DNA from: Terriglobia bacterium
GTDB taxonomy: Bacteria; Acidobacteriota; Terriglobia; Terriglobales; Acidobacteriaceae
DNA: 64,000 nucleotides
Reading direction: 5' to 3'
Assembly (NCBI GenBank): GCA_020073495.1
Contig: JAIQFD010000001.1
Location: forward strand, 558,001 to 622,000
Shown here: one piece after another, positions 28,922 to 37,228 of the stretch
How positions within the stretch are numbered: position 1 is the stretch's first letter
Layout: the number at the start of each line of letters is the position of its first letter
The notes under the pieces: generated by a model
What the model saw: only the letters and a program-made list of their open reading frames with translations
Database searches by the model: none
What the model was told of the DNA's origin: nothing
Position numbers and translations under genes: made by a program

Positions 28922-29305
28922 ATGGCACGAGTCACGCAGTTGCTGGTGCTGGCCGAGCACAAGCCGGGGACGCTGGCGCGCATCTGCTCGGAACTGGCAA
29001 AGAGAGCGGTCAACATCACGGCCATCATGGCTTCGCACGACCAGCCTGGCGGGATCCGCATGGTGGCGACGCCGGTCGGAACCGCGCGCAGGGTGCTCGA
29101 TCAGCTCGGCATCCCCTACAAGGAAGAAGAGGCGATCGCCATCCGCCTGGGAGATCGCCCGGGCGCGCTGGGCAAGGTGACGCGCAAGTTGGGCGACGCC
29201 GGCATCAACATTGAGTACGCCTACGGGTCGATCGTGAAGGGCGAGAACCGCGCGCTGATCGTAATGGGCGTTTCCGACGTCGCCAAGGCGGAAAAGCTGG
29301 TCTAG
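28922..29305 (+). CDS. Tandem ACT-domain protein, possible ligand-binding regulator
   Basis: 127 aa; AGGAGGG precedes the ATG. Two ACT domains fill the protein: residues about 6-60 (LLVLAEHKPGTLARICSELA, VNITAIMAS) and 70-125 (IAIRLGDRPGALGKVTRKLG, INIEYAYGS). There is no enzymatic or DNA-binding domain. Stand-alone double-ACT proteins usually bind amino acids and modulate a partner enzyme; the partner is unknown here. Its stop overlaps convergently with the glcF stop by 4 bp. It is not part of the glc operon, which is on the opposite strand. Confidence 0.87.
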   Translation: MARVTQLLVLAEHKPGTLARICSELAKRAVNITAIMASHDQPGGIRMVATPVGTARRVLDQLGIPYKEEEAIAIRLGDRPGALGKVTRKLGDAGINIEYAYGSIVKGENRALIVMGVSDVAKAEKLV

Positions 29306-30615
29306 TACACGCCGTCGAGCAGTTCGATGACGTGCTTCACTTCCATGCTGAGGCCGCGCTGCGCGACCCCGGCGCGGAGCTGGAGCATGCAGCCGACGTT
29401 CGCCGTGACGATGATGTCGGCCCTGGTCTCGCTCACCTCGTCCATCTTGACCGTCAGGACTTGCGACGCCAGCTCCTGCTGGGTGACGTTGTAAGTGCCG
29501 GCGCTGCCGCAGCACCAGTCGGGATGGCGCATCTCGACCAGGTCGGCGCCCGCGGCTTCCAGAAGCTCGCGCGGCGCACTGCGGACCTTCTGTCCGTGCG
29601 CAAGGTGGCACGGGTCCTGATAGGTCACGCGCTTGCCGACCTTGAAGCGCGGCGCACGGAGCCCTATTCCAGAGAGGAACTCGGCGACGTCCTTCACTTT
29701 GGCCGCGAATTGGGACGCTTTTTGTGCGTACTCCGGATCGTTTCCGAGCAGGTCGCCGTACTCCTTGAGCGTGGCGCCACAACCCGCCGCATTGGTGACG
29801 ATGGCGTCGAAGTCGCCGGAGAGAAAAACGTTTACGTTACGGCGGGCATTGCGGCGCGCCTCTTCCAAGTATCCGCCGTGCGCCTGAAGAGCACCGCAGC
29901 AGCGCTGCCCTTCCGGGACGTGGACCTCGACGCCGTTCTGCCGCAGCACGCGGATGGTGGCGCGGTTCAGCTCGGAAAAAGCGACGCTGGCGATGCAGCC
30001 GCCGAGCAGCGCGACGCGGGCGCGGCGCTCGCCGATGGCGGGAAACATCATGCCGAACTCGCTGAAGAAGAAATCTCCGTCCACGGGCGGCGCGAGCTTC
30101 TCGACATCGGCCAGCCCGACCAGCTTCAGGATGCCGGTGGCGCGCACCAGCTTGTCCAGGCGCGTCCGCTGATACCAGCGGAGCAGCCGTGCCATGCGCG
30201 CGAGTTCACCGTTGTCACGCAGGACGCGGGTGTAGAAATAGCGGCGGAGTAAGCGCGCCAGCAACGGGCGGCGGTAGTTCTGCTCGATCTCGGTGCGGGC
30301 GCGCTCCAGGATGCGGCCGTAATGCACGCCGGAAGGGCAGGCGGTCTCGCAGGCGCGGCAGCCCAGGCAGCGATCGAGGTGGGTGACGAAAGAATCGGCG
30401 ATCGTGAGCCGGCCTTCGTCCACCAGGAGCACCTGGTAGATGCGGCCGCGGGGAGAATCCATCTCCGTGCCCAGGATCCGATAGGTCGGGCAATGGTTCA
30501 GGCAAAGCCCGCAATGGATGCACTGCGAGTAGAGATCCCAGGTCGGACGATCGGACGAGGTGAATTGAGAGTGCTTTTCCCCGGCAGGCGCGTGGTTCAC
30601 GGCGGGTGCGCTCAC
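29302..30615 (-). CDS. glcF: Glycolate oxidase iron-sulfur subunit
   Basis: 437 aa with a GTG start at 30615 overlapping the glcE stop (GTGA). Two 4Fe-4S motifs, CIHCGLCLNHCPTYRIL and CLGCRACETACPSGVHYG, are followed by two CCG domains (LGGCIASVAF ... CCGALQAHGG and DPCHLAHGQ ... CCGSAGTYNV). This is the complete GlcF architecture (also LutA/GlpC-like). It passes electrons from the GlcD/GlcE flavoproteins to the quinone pool, which by gene content here is probably menaquinone. Confidence 0.95.
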   Translation of the reverse strand: MSAPAVNHAPAGEKHSQFTSSDRPTWDLYSQCIHCGLCLNHCPTYRILGTEMDSPRGRIYQVLLVDEGRLTIADSFVTHLDRCLGCRACETACPSGVHYGRILERARTEIEQNYRRPLLARLLRRYFYTRVLRDNGELARMARLLRWYQRTRLDKLVRATGILKLVGLADVEKLAPPVDGDFFFSEFGMMFPAIGERRARVALLGGCIASVAFSELNRATIRVLRQNGVEVHVPEGQRCCGALQAHGGYLEEARRNARRNVNVFLSGDFDAIVTNAAGCGATLKEYGDLLGNDPEYAQKASQFAAKVKDVAEFLSGIGLRAPRFKVGKRVTYQDPCHLAHGQKVRSAPRELLEAAGADLVEMRHPDWCCGSAGTYNVTQQELASQVLTVKMDEVSETRADIIVTANVGCMLQLRAGVAQRGLSMEVKHVIELLDGVY

Positions 30616-31943
30616 AGCAGGAACCTCCCGCGATTGAGGACGCCGGCGGGATCGAGCGCCTGCTTGATGGTGCGCATCATGCTGAGATCGGTGGGCGTGT
30701 CACCCCAGACATGGAAGTGGCGCTTGGCCTCGCGGGGGCAGCGCACGACGGCGGCGGAGGAATCCGCGGTCAGGCCGGAGCGAAAGGCCGAGGCCGCGTT
30801 CACGTACTGCACGGCCGCAGGCGGATCCACGGCGATGGGAATGAACGCAACCACCAGCGAGCCGATACCGCCGCGGCCCATGACGGCGGGCAGGAAGTTG
30901 TTCTCGATGCCAGCGCGCTCCGCGGAAGAAACGACCACCCCCAGCGACTCGGGCGGGACGTTGATGTTCATGAGCATCGCGTTGCGGTGACGGGCGAGCA
31001 CGCTCTCCGGAAAATCGGAGACGGCGAGCCACAGCTTCTCTTCGTCCGCACCATCGAAATCCCCGACGATGTAGTGGCCGAGTTCGGTGCGGTAGCGGGC
31101 GAGCACGGCGTCGCTTCCGGCGGCGCGCAGGAGCAGACGCCAATTCTGCGACTGCATGCCGGCAACGTACTCGGAGGCGCGCGGCGACAGGAGGTCGACG
31201 GCGAGGAACGGCAGGGGCGATCTCATCAGGCGGTCGCGGAACTGGACAGCCCCGCCGCTGAGCAGGAAGTCGAGAACGAAAGTGCGCGTCTGGCGCGGCC
31301 GGGGAAAGACTTTGAAACTCGCGCCGACGATGACGCCGAGCGTGCCCCAACTGCCGATCATCAGCTTCATCAGGTCGTAGCCGGCGACGTTCTTGACCAC
31401 ACGGCCGCCGCCACGGCCGACCTTGCCGTCGCCGGTCACGAACTTCACACCGATGCAGAATTCGCGCACGCCGCCGTAACCGTGCTTGAGGGGACCGGAG
31501 GACGCGGCAGCCATCACGCCGCCCACGGTGCGCTCGTCGGCGTGCGGCGGATCGATGGGCAGGATCTGCCGGCGCTCGCCGACGGCGCGGAATACGTCGC
31601 CAAGCTTCGCTCCGGCGCCGACTCCGATGGTGAGGTCGGCGGGATCGTAGTGATCGATGGCGTTCAAACGGCGAGTGCTGAGGACGACGTCCACGCGCTC
31701 CGGGGTAAAACCGACCGCTTGCTCGTGCAAGGCGCCGACGGGAACGACCGTCCACTGCCGCGCCGAGGCCAGTCTCAGAACGGCGGCGATCTCTTCGGCC
31801 GAACCGGGAGAAGCCACCGCCGCGGGCAACACGCCGTCGATGGCGGCGGCGCAAACGGCGGCTTCCTGGTCGAGCACGTGGGCGTCGCCGACGATGGCGG
31901 CCAGCTCCGCGCCGAGGGCGGCGGCAGGCGAAGCGGAGCTCAT
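30612..31943 (-). CDS. glcE: Glycolate oxidase FAD-binding subunit
   Basis: 443 aa from the ATG at 31943, which overlaps the glcD stop (ATGA). An FAD_binding_4 domain (about 20-190) includes GVGAGAKLGDVFRAV, PPHADERTVGGVMAAASSG and KNVAGYDLMKLMIGSWGTLG; the C-terminus ends with RTIKQALDPAGVLNRGRFLL, typical of GlcE. It forms the GlcDEF complex that oxidises glycolate to glyoxylate. It is longer than the E. coli protein (about 350 aa) but shows no extra domain; the middle (about 200-390) is less conserved. Confidence 0.92.
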   Translation of the reverse strand: MSSASPAAALGAELAAIVGDAHVLDQEAAVCAAAIDGVLPAAVASPGSAEEIAAVLRLASARQWTVVPVGALHEQAVGFTPERVDVVLSTRRLNAIDHYDPADLTIGVGAGAKLGDVFRAVGERRQILPIDPPHADERTVGGVMAAASSGPLKHGYGGVREFCIGVKFVTGDGKVGRGGGRVVKNVAGYDLMKLMIGSWGTLGVIVGASFKVFPRPRQTRTFVLDFLLSGGAVQFRDRLMRSPLPFLAVDLLSPRASEYVAGMQSQNWRLLLRAAGSDAVLARYRTELGHYIVGDFDGADEEKLWLAVSDFPESVLARHRNAMLMNINVPPESLGVVVSSAERAGIENNFLPAVMGRGGIGSLVVAFIPIAVDPPAAVQYVNAASAFRSGLTADSSAAVVRCPREAKRHFHVWGDTPTDLSMMRTIKQALDPAGVLNRGRFLL

Positions 31944-33373
31944 GCGCGCGCTCCGGCAGGCTTGGCACGCGCGATGTTGATCTCGCCGCAACCGAGGGTC
32001 GTCGGCAGGATCTTCGCGGGGTTCAGGGTGCCTGTCGGGTTGATGGCCAGGCGCAGGCGCCCCATGATCTCCAGGTCGTCCTGAGTGAACATCAGCGGCA
32101 TCATGTTCTGCTTCTCGAGGCCGACGCCGTGCTCGCCGGTGATGGAACCGCCGACATCCACGCACCACTTCAGGATGTCGTGGCTGACCAGCTTCACGCG
32201 CTCTACCTGGCCGGGATCGCGCACATCATAGAGGATGATGGGGTGCAGGTTGCCGTCGCCGGCGTGGAAGATGTTGCCGATGCGGAAGCCGTACTTCTTC
32301 CCGACCTCGTCGATAAAGCGCAGCGTAGCCGGGATCTTGGTGCGGGGCACGACGCCGTCCTGGGTGTAATAGGAATTCGAGATGCGGCCGATGGCGGCGA
32401 AGGCGTTCTTGCGGCCGGCCCAGAGCAGTTGCCGCTCCTTCTCGTTCTTGGCGATGCGGACCTCGCGTGCGTTCTGCTGGCGGCAGACCTCGCTAACCGC
32501 GGCCTCCTGCTCGGGAATCGACTCGCGCACGCCTTCCACCTCGATCAGGAGGACAGCGCCGGAATCGAGCGGGTAGCCGGCGTGGGTAGCCTCCTCGACG
32601 GTGCGCAGGGTCCAGCCGTCGAGCATCTCGAGCGCGGCCGGCGTGATGCCCTCGGCGGTGAGCGCGACGACGGTGTTGGCGGCGTCGTCCACCGTGTTGT
32701 AGATGGCGAGCATGGTGGAGACCGCTTCCGAAAGCCGCGTGAGCTTGACCGTGATGGCGGTCACGATGCCCAGCGTGCCTTCGGAGCCAACGAAGAAGCC
32801 GGTCAGGTCGTAACCGGCAGAGTCGGCAGCTTTGCCGCCGAAGTGCGCGACCCGGCCGTCGGCCAGGACCACTTCGAGGCCGGTGACATGGTTCACGGTC
32901 ACGCCGTAGGCGAGGGTGTGCGGCCCGCCCGAGTTTTCGGCGACGTTACCGCCGATCGTGCAGGAGCGCTGGCTGGCCGGATCGGGGGCGAAGTAGTATC
33001 CGTCGCGCAAGACCGCGGCGCTGAGGTCGAGGTTGACCACGCCGGGCTGGACGACGGCGCGCAGATTCATAAGATCGATCTCGAGGATCTTGGTCATGCG
33101 CGAAAAGACCATGACGATACCGGCATCGCGCGAGATGGAGCCGCCGCTCAGGCCGGTCCCGGCGCCACGGGGAACGATGGAAACCTGCGCCTCGCAAGCC
33201 AGCTTGACGATGGCGGAGACGTGCGCCGTGCTCTGCGGAAAGACAACCAAGCCCGGCGTGGCGCGCGCCACCCCCGCGTCGTACTCGTAGAGCATGAGAT
33301 CTTCGGCGCGGTCGAGAACCGCGTCTCGGCCCACGATCTTTCGGAGTCGCTTGGCTAGGTCAGGCAGGCGCAT
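31940..33373 (-). CDS. glcD: Glycolate oxidase catalytic FAD subunit
   Basis: 477 aa, first gene of glcD-glcE-glcF. PCMH-type FAD domain with VPRGAGTGLSGGS, NVAENSGGPHTLAYGVT and GSEGTLGIVTAITVKL, and a C-terminal FAD-linked oxidase domain with FHAGDGNLHPI and TGEHGVGLEKQNMM, as in GlcD and D-lactate dehydrogenases. The three-subunit arrangement favours glycolate, though D-lactate or another 2-hydroxy acid cannot be excluded by sequence. A degenerate heptanucleotide array lies 33 bp upstream of the start, and no clear Shine-Dalgarno sequence is seen. Confidence 0.94.
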   Translation of the reverse strand: MRLPDLAKRLRKIVGRDAVLDRAEDLMLYEYDAGVARATPGLVVFPQSTAHVSAIVKLACEAQVSIVPRGAGTGLSGGSISRDAGIVMVFSRMTKILEIDLMNLRAVVQPGVVNLDLSAAVLRDGYYFAPDPASQRSCTIGGNVAENSGGPHTLAYGVTVNHVTGLEVVLADGRVAHFGGKAADSAGYDLTGFFVGSEGTLGIVTAITVKLTRLSEAVSTMLAIYNTVDDAANTVVALTAEGITPAALEMLDGWTLRTVEEATHAGYPLDSGAVLLIEVEGVRESIPEQEAAVSEVCRQQNAREVRIAKNEKERQLLWAGRKNAFAAIGRISNSYYTQDGVVPRTKIPATLRFIDEVGKKYGFRIGNIFHAGDGNLHPIILYDVRDPGQVERVKLVSHDILKWCVDVGGSITGEHGVGLEKQNMMPLMFTQDDLEIMGRLRLAINPTGTLNPAKILPTTLGCGEINIARAKPAGARA

Positions 33374-33405
33374 GGGTGGAACCAGGCGTCATTCTAGAAC
33401 GGAAA

Positions 33406-33468
33406 CTTGTGATTTGCGATTTCAGCGTGCAGGCCTGTAGCGCCTGACCTGCGATCTGCGATCGGCTA
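33406..33468. repeat. Heptanucleotide array G, TTTGCGA-type, nine in-phase positions
   Basis: Recognisable units at 33406, 33413, 33448 and 33455 (CTTGTGA, TTTGCGA, CCTGCGA, TCTGCGA) are all in the same 7-bp register, with five degenerate units between and after them. The stop codon of the CBS gene (33466-33468) lies in the last unit. The same unit occurs at 43122-43149. Confidence 0.65.
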
Positions 33469-33894
33469 CGTGGAGGAGTGGATGTAGGCCTTGAGGTGGC
33501 GCGCTTCGTCGGCCTTCTCCGCGACGTCGTGAATGAGGACGTCACGCAAAGAGATCAGGCCCCACAGCTTGTCGTTCTCGCAGATGGGCAAGTGACGGCA
33601 ATTGTGCTTGGCCATCAGCGCCATGCATTCATCGATGGTGGTTTCGAGAGTCACTGTGACGGGATCCTTGGTCATGACGTCGGAGACCTTGGTGGTACGG
33701 GGATCGCGAGCTTCGGCGACGACGCGTTTCATGATGTCGCGCTCGGAAAAGATGCCGACCAGCTTCCCTTCCCGCAAGACCGGCATGGCTCCGATGTTGT
33801 GCTCGCCCATATATCGTGCGGCTTCCAAGATGGTTTGATCGGCATTCGCCGTGTAGGTCTTGCGGTCCTTGATCACGTCTTTGACCTTTGCCAT
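33466..33894 (-). CDS. Two-CBS-domain protein
   Basis: 142 aa from the ATG at 33894 (GGGGAGGAG upstream). Two CBS domains occupy nearly the whole protein: about 6-65 (TYTANADQTILEAARYMGEH, GKLVGIFSERDIMKRVV) and 75-132 (MTKDPVTVTLETTIDECMAL, NCRHLPICEN, LWGLISLRDVL). The C-terminal ending KAYIHSST is read into heptanucleotide array G. Stand-alone CBS pairs bind AMP, ATP or related ligands and act as energy sensors; no partner is evident next to it. Confidence 0.9.
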   Translation of the reverse strand: MAKVKDVIKDRKTYTANADQTILEAARYMGEHNIGAMPVLREGKLVGIFSERDIMKRVVAEARDPRTTKVSDVMTKDPVTVTLETTIDECMALMAKHNCRHLPICENDKLWGLISLRDVLIHDVAEKADEARHLKAYIHSST

Positions 33895-33996
33895 CGTCTC
33901 CTCCCCAGGTAATTCGCTCGACTGACCCGCTCCATCGACGGATGGTCCCAAATTGGCGGCTGCTGCCCGACAGCGGGCAGCAGCCGGCACCCGCAG

Positions 33997-34935
33997 CTAC
34001 TGCGTGAGGTTAAAAGCGTCGATGATCTTACTCTTGGAATCGATCAGCATGACGCGGTTACCGTACACCACCCGCTGGTAGCCCTGAGGCAGCGGCGAAA
34101 GCTGGCTCTCGCAGACCTCAGGCACGGGCTGGACCTTCTTCTGCAATCCGGGCGGCAGAGTCCCGCCACGCTGCACCTGGCGCTCCAGACCGGGAGGCAG
34201 GCTCTCGCGTTTGGCCAATCCCGGAGGGAGTTCGGACGCATGTTGAGTGAAGCAGGTGCGGATCGCGCTCGTGTCACGAGAGCCGAACGCGGTTGGAACC
34301 GCCGCCGTGTCATTGAATTCGCGGACCGGGGCCCTCGCCGCCGCGGTGCCTGGCGTCGAACTGGCGACCCTCCAGGACAGGATGGCTTCGGACTCGACCG
34401 AGGCCTCCTTCTTGCCGGTGGCCGCAGCCACGCCGGTGCCGGCCGCCGCGCCCACGCCCGCGCCGATGGCAGCACCCTTGCCGCCTCCGGCGAGGGCGCC
34501 GATGATGGCGCCCGCAGCCGCTCCGCCACCGATCTTCGTGACGTTGCTCTTGGTGTGTGACTGGCCCTTGATCTCAAACGGGTCGGTCCTCAGTTTGGTG
34601 GTGTGGGCGCTATCGGACACGGAAGTGAGCGTCAAGACCAGGATGCCCGGAGCGTTGAGACGGCCGGACCCTTTAGCGCTGACCACACGCCCGGTGACGT
34701 CCGCGCCTTTGGCGTAGAGCGTCTTGCCGCCCACCACGACAGGCTCAGTGAGAGTGCCGTGGAACACCTGCCCGGCCTGCGCGCTGGCGCTGGAGAGGTT
34801 TTCGATTACCCGCACCTGAAGCACGGTGCCGGTAGAAATCGTAGGAGAAGCAGATGAGGACTTCTTCTTCTGCTGTGCCCAGGCGCTGAGCACCAGCAGG
34901 AAACAAAGGGCGATGATGGACGCGTGCCGCTTCAT
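33997..34935 (-). CDS. Exported protein with glycine-zipper segment and RcnB-like tail
   Basis: 312 aa from the ATG at 34935 (AAGGAG 7 nt upstream). A signal peptide (MKRHASIIALCFLLVLSAWA) is followed by a beta-rich domain (about 32-130), a long glycine zipper (about 138-170; GGGAAAGAIIGALAGGGKGA), a linker, and three Leu-Pro-Pro-Gly-Leu repeats (about 240-275). The tail LPQGYQRVVYGNRVMLIDSK resembles RcnB-type periplasmic proteins. Glycine zippers insert in or span membranes. A role in envelope or metal homeostasis is possible, but function is not known for this combination. Confidence 0.75.
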   Translation of the reverse strand: MKRHASIIALCFLLVLSAWAQQKKKSSSASPTISTGTVLQVRVIENLSSASAQAGQVFHGTLTEPVVVGGKTLYAKGADVTGRVVSAKGSGRLNAPGILVLTLTSVSDSAHTTKLRTDPFEIKGQSHTKSNVTKIGGGAAAGAIIGALAGGGKGAAIGAGVGAAAGTGVAAATGKKEASVESEAILSWRVASSTPGTAAARAPVREFNDTAAVPTAFGSRDTSAIRTCFTQHASELPPGLAKRESLPPGLERQVQRGGTLPPGLQKKVQPVPEVCESQLSPLPQGYQRVVYGNRVMLIDSKSKIIDAFNLTQ

Positions 34936-35062
34936 CTGGGTACTCCTTAGGGTTGGCTTTCTCGCCACAGGATGGGAGGACAGACATCCGAGCGAATCCT
35001 ACCCCGGGAGGGGAGGAGAGTACAAGGGCAGGAGCTTGAGCGTGGTCCGCGCCAGACCTTGG

Positions 35063-35120
35063 GCTCGCTCAGGAGGACGCCCGCGGGCAAACGCCTGGCT
35101 CACGCCCGCGAAACGGCGTC
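35063..35120. repeat. Nested inverted-repeat element downstream of the DUF58 gene
   Basis: GACGCC (35076-35081) plus CGCGGGC (35082-35088) pair with GCCCGCG (35104-35110) plus GGCGTC (35115-35120), giving a 45-bp nested hairpin that touches the DUF58 stop codon. It is preceded by GCTCGCTCAGGA (35063-35074), also present at 28794-28805. No T tract is visible, so it is either a weak terminator or a REP-like repeat. The rest of 34936-35118 shows no gene. Confidence 0.5.
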
Positions 35121-36507
35121 ATTCTTGTTCCATGAAGATGAAGTACGACGAAGCCCAGAGCTGGGTGGGAATGCTGCCTCGGGCCCGCGAGGTGACCACC
35201 ACGTTGTAGTCGTCGGTCACTTGAAGGTTGTCGAGCACAGAGCGCCCTTCGGCCGGTTGCACCAGGGCGAGATAGCGCAAGAACTCATACACATCCGAGT
35301 TGGCAAAGCCGGGAGCGACGAAGGAGAGGTCGGCGGGTTCAGCGGCGAAGTGCCAACCCAGGGAGGCGGCCAGCGCGACCGCCGATTCATAGGCCTTGCT
35401 GGGAACGATGCCGGGCGCGGGGTTGTCGAAGACGATGCGCAGCTTGCGCTCGTCCTCGCGGGTGAACTCGCGCACCTTCAGGGTCATGGACTTGGCGGTC
35501 GCCTTCCAGTCCACGTGGCGGGCGGAATCCTCGGGCATGTGGTCGCGGATGAGGTACAGGTCGTGGCCGCGGCCGCGAATGAAGGCTTCGAATTCTCCCG
35601 TGATCATGGGCAGCACCTCGAAGAATTCGTCCGTCGGCTCGACCGAGGGATACGCGATGACTTCGCGCGCCAGCTCGATTCGGCGCGTCTTGGTCAGGAA
35701 GGCGAAGGGAAAACGGGTGGCGACGCCGAAGCCTTCCTGGCGATAGCGCCCGCGCCGGTCGAACTTGAGCTGAACATCGGCAGCGACGGCGGCGCGCGGC
35801 GGCAGGAAGGGAAAATACACCGTCCCGCTAAAGATGGAGGACTCGGGCGCGGAGACGGTCACAAACTGGAGCCAGATATCGGGCCAGTGGATCCACTGCT
35901 CCTCCCGCGGGCGGTTGGGGGGAAAGGAAAAGACGGAATGACGCCAGCGCCAGTGCCGGCCGGCCTGTTGCCTGGGGGGAACGATGCTGACAGAGAACGA
36001 GGGCACGCGGCGGCGCGTATTGCGCAGGGTCAGGCGCCCCATCACGGAGTTGCCGGCAAACAGGTGGTCGGGGATGGAGGCGTCCATCTCCAGCCCGCGC
36101 AGCACTCCCGCCGAGGCCACGCCGGATACCAGGATGGCGGCGAGCATTGCCGAGACGATGATGAACAGCAGGTTGTTGCCGGTATTGAGGGCGGCGATGC
36201 CGATCACCAGCACCAGGACCATGTACACGACGCCCTGGCGGGTGACGTCGTAGTCGAAGGCATCGCGCACGCGGGTGATGGCTACGCGCCGCGCCAGGTA
36301 CGGGACCGTCGTGATGGCCACCACACCCGCCACCAACAGGGCGGAAGAGGCCAGGATGGCCGTGGCCCAGAGATTTCCCGATCGCCGGGCGACGGTGGAA
36401 AAGACGGCGGCGGCAAAGGCCAGCGACAGGCCTCCCAGGGCCACGAAGAAGCGGATCCAGACCTCGCGCTCGAAGCCGGAGAACAAAGATTTGATCGCCT
36501 CGCGCAT
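35119..36507 (-). CDS. DUF58-domain membrane protein
   Basis: 462 aa. Two helix pairs lie in the N-terminal third (about 19-36, 47-66, 90-110, 113-133). The soluble remainder holds the DUF58 core: RDHMPEDSARHVDWKATAKS, corresponding to the family R-x-I-x-W-K-x-T/S-A motif, followed by REFTREDERKLRIVFDN, in which a von Willebrand A-like fold begins. DUF58 genes usually sit with MoxR ATPases and VWA proteins; none is adjacent here. Its role is unknown. The DedA gene lies 45 bp upstream on the same strand. Confidence 0.88.
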   Translation of the reverse strand: MREAIKSLFSGFEREVWIRFFVALGGLSLAFAAAVFSTVARRSGNLWATAILASSALLVAGVVAITTVPYLARRVAITRVRDAFDYDVTRQGVVYMVLVLVIGIAALNTGNNLLFIIVSAMLAAILVSGVASAGVLRGLEMDASIPDHLFAGNSVMGRLTLRNTRRRVPSFSVSIVPPRQQAGRHWRWRHSVFSFPPNRPREEQWIHWPDIWLQFVTVSAPESSIFSGTVYFPFLPPRAAVAADVQLKFDRRGRYRQEGFGVATRFPFAFLTKTRRIELAREVIAYPSVEPTDEFFEVLPMITGEFEAFIRGRGHDLYLIRDHMPEDSARHVDWKATAKSMTLKVREFTREDERKLRIVFDNPAPGIVPSKAYESAVALAASLGWHFAAEPADLSFVAPGFANSDVYEFLRYLALVQPAEGRSVLDNLQVTDDYNVVVTSRARGSIPTQLWASSYFIFMEQE

Positions 36508-36540
36508 CGCCTTAGCCTGAGCCTAGCACCGGCGTGCGGG

Positions 36541-36561
36541 GGTTTCCAGTTGTCAGCCGGC
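36541..36561. repeat. Heptanucleotide array J, short GTTGTCA-type
   Basis: Three units at 36541, 36548 and 36555; AGTTGTC at 36548 is identical to a unit of array I. The TGA stop of the DedA gene (36553-36555) lies in it. It is short, so recognition rests on similarity to array I. Confidence 0.45.
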
Positions 36562-37182
36562 GGAACGGTCGTCCTCGGCGGCAAGGCGGCGGCGGTGGCG
36601 CCACCACAAGACCACGACCAGGACAGCAACGAAGATCAGCACGCCCAAGTTCACGTGTTTGAGGACGCGCACCAGTTCCTCCCATTCGCTGCCAAAGAAA
36701 TATCCGACGCAGGCGATGACCGTCACCCAGGTCGCGGCGCCGAGAAAGTTGAAGAGCGCGAACTGCTTCCAGGGCATGCGCAGAACCCCCGCCAGCGGCC
36801 CGGCGATGATGCGCATACCGAAAACGAATCGGGCGAAAAAGATGGTCACGCTGCCGTGGCGAGAGAACAGCCGCTCCCCGCGGCGGATGGTGCGGTCGGG
36901 GATGTGGAAGATGTGCTTGTAGCGCTCCAGCAGAGGACGGCCGCCGCGGTGACCGATGGCGTAGCCGATGTTGTCGCCCAGGGTGCAGGCGATGGTCCCC
37001 ACCAGGATGATGTACGGCAGGCGCAGTTCCTGCTCGTCGTAGGCGAGGAAACTGGCAAAGAGCAGGATGGTCTCGCCGGGCACGGGCAGGCCCGCGTTCT
37101 CCAGGAGCAGGGCGAGGACGACCGTCCAGTAGCCCCACTGCTCGAAGTGACTGCGCAGGACCTCGAAGAGCCATTGCGCCAT
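36553..37182 (-). CDS. DedA-family membrane protein
   Basis: 209 aa from the ATG at 37182. Helices at about 16-38, 49-70, 138-160 and 175-195. DedA hallmarks are LENAGLPVPGETILLFASFLA, GDNIGYAIGHRGG, and FARFVFGMRIIAGPLAG with the FxRFxxxxR signature, followed by FNFLGAATWVTVIACVGYFFG. DedA/VTT proteins are implicated in lipid carrier or phospholipid flipping and membrane homeostasis. Just upstream is an alpha/beta hydrolase gene on the same strand. No clear ribosome-binding site is seen. Confidence 0.92.
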   Translation of the reverse strand: MAQWLFEVLRSHFEQWGYWTVVLALLLENAGLPVPGETILLFASFLAYDEQELRLPYIILVGTIACTLGDNIGYAIGHRGGRPLLERYKHIFHIPDRTIRRGERLFSRHGSVTIFFARFVFGMRIIAGPLAGVLRMPWKQFALFNFLGAATWVTVIACVGYFFGSEWEELVRVLKHVNLGVLIFVAVLVVVLWWRHRRRLAAEDDRSAG

Positions 37183-37228
37183 AAGGGGTGGGGACAAGAG
37201 TACAGGGCAGGCGGCGCGGGCGGAAGTG

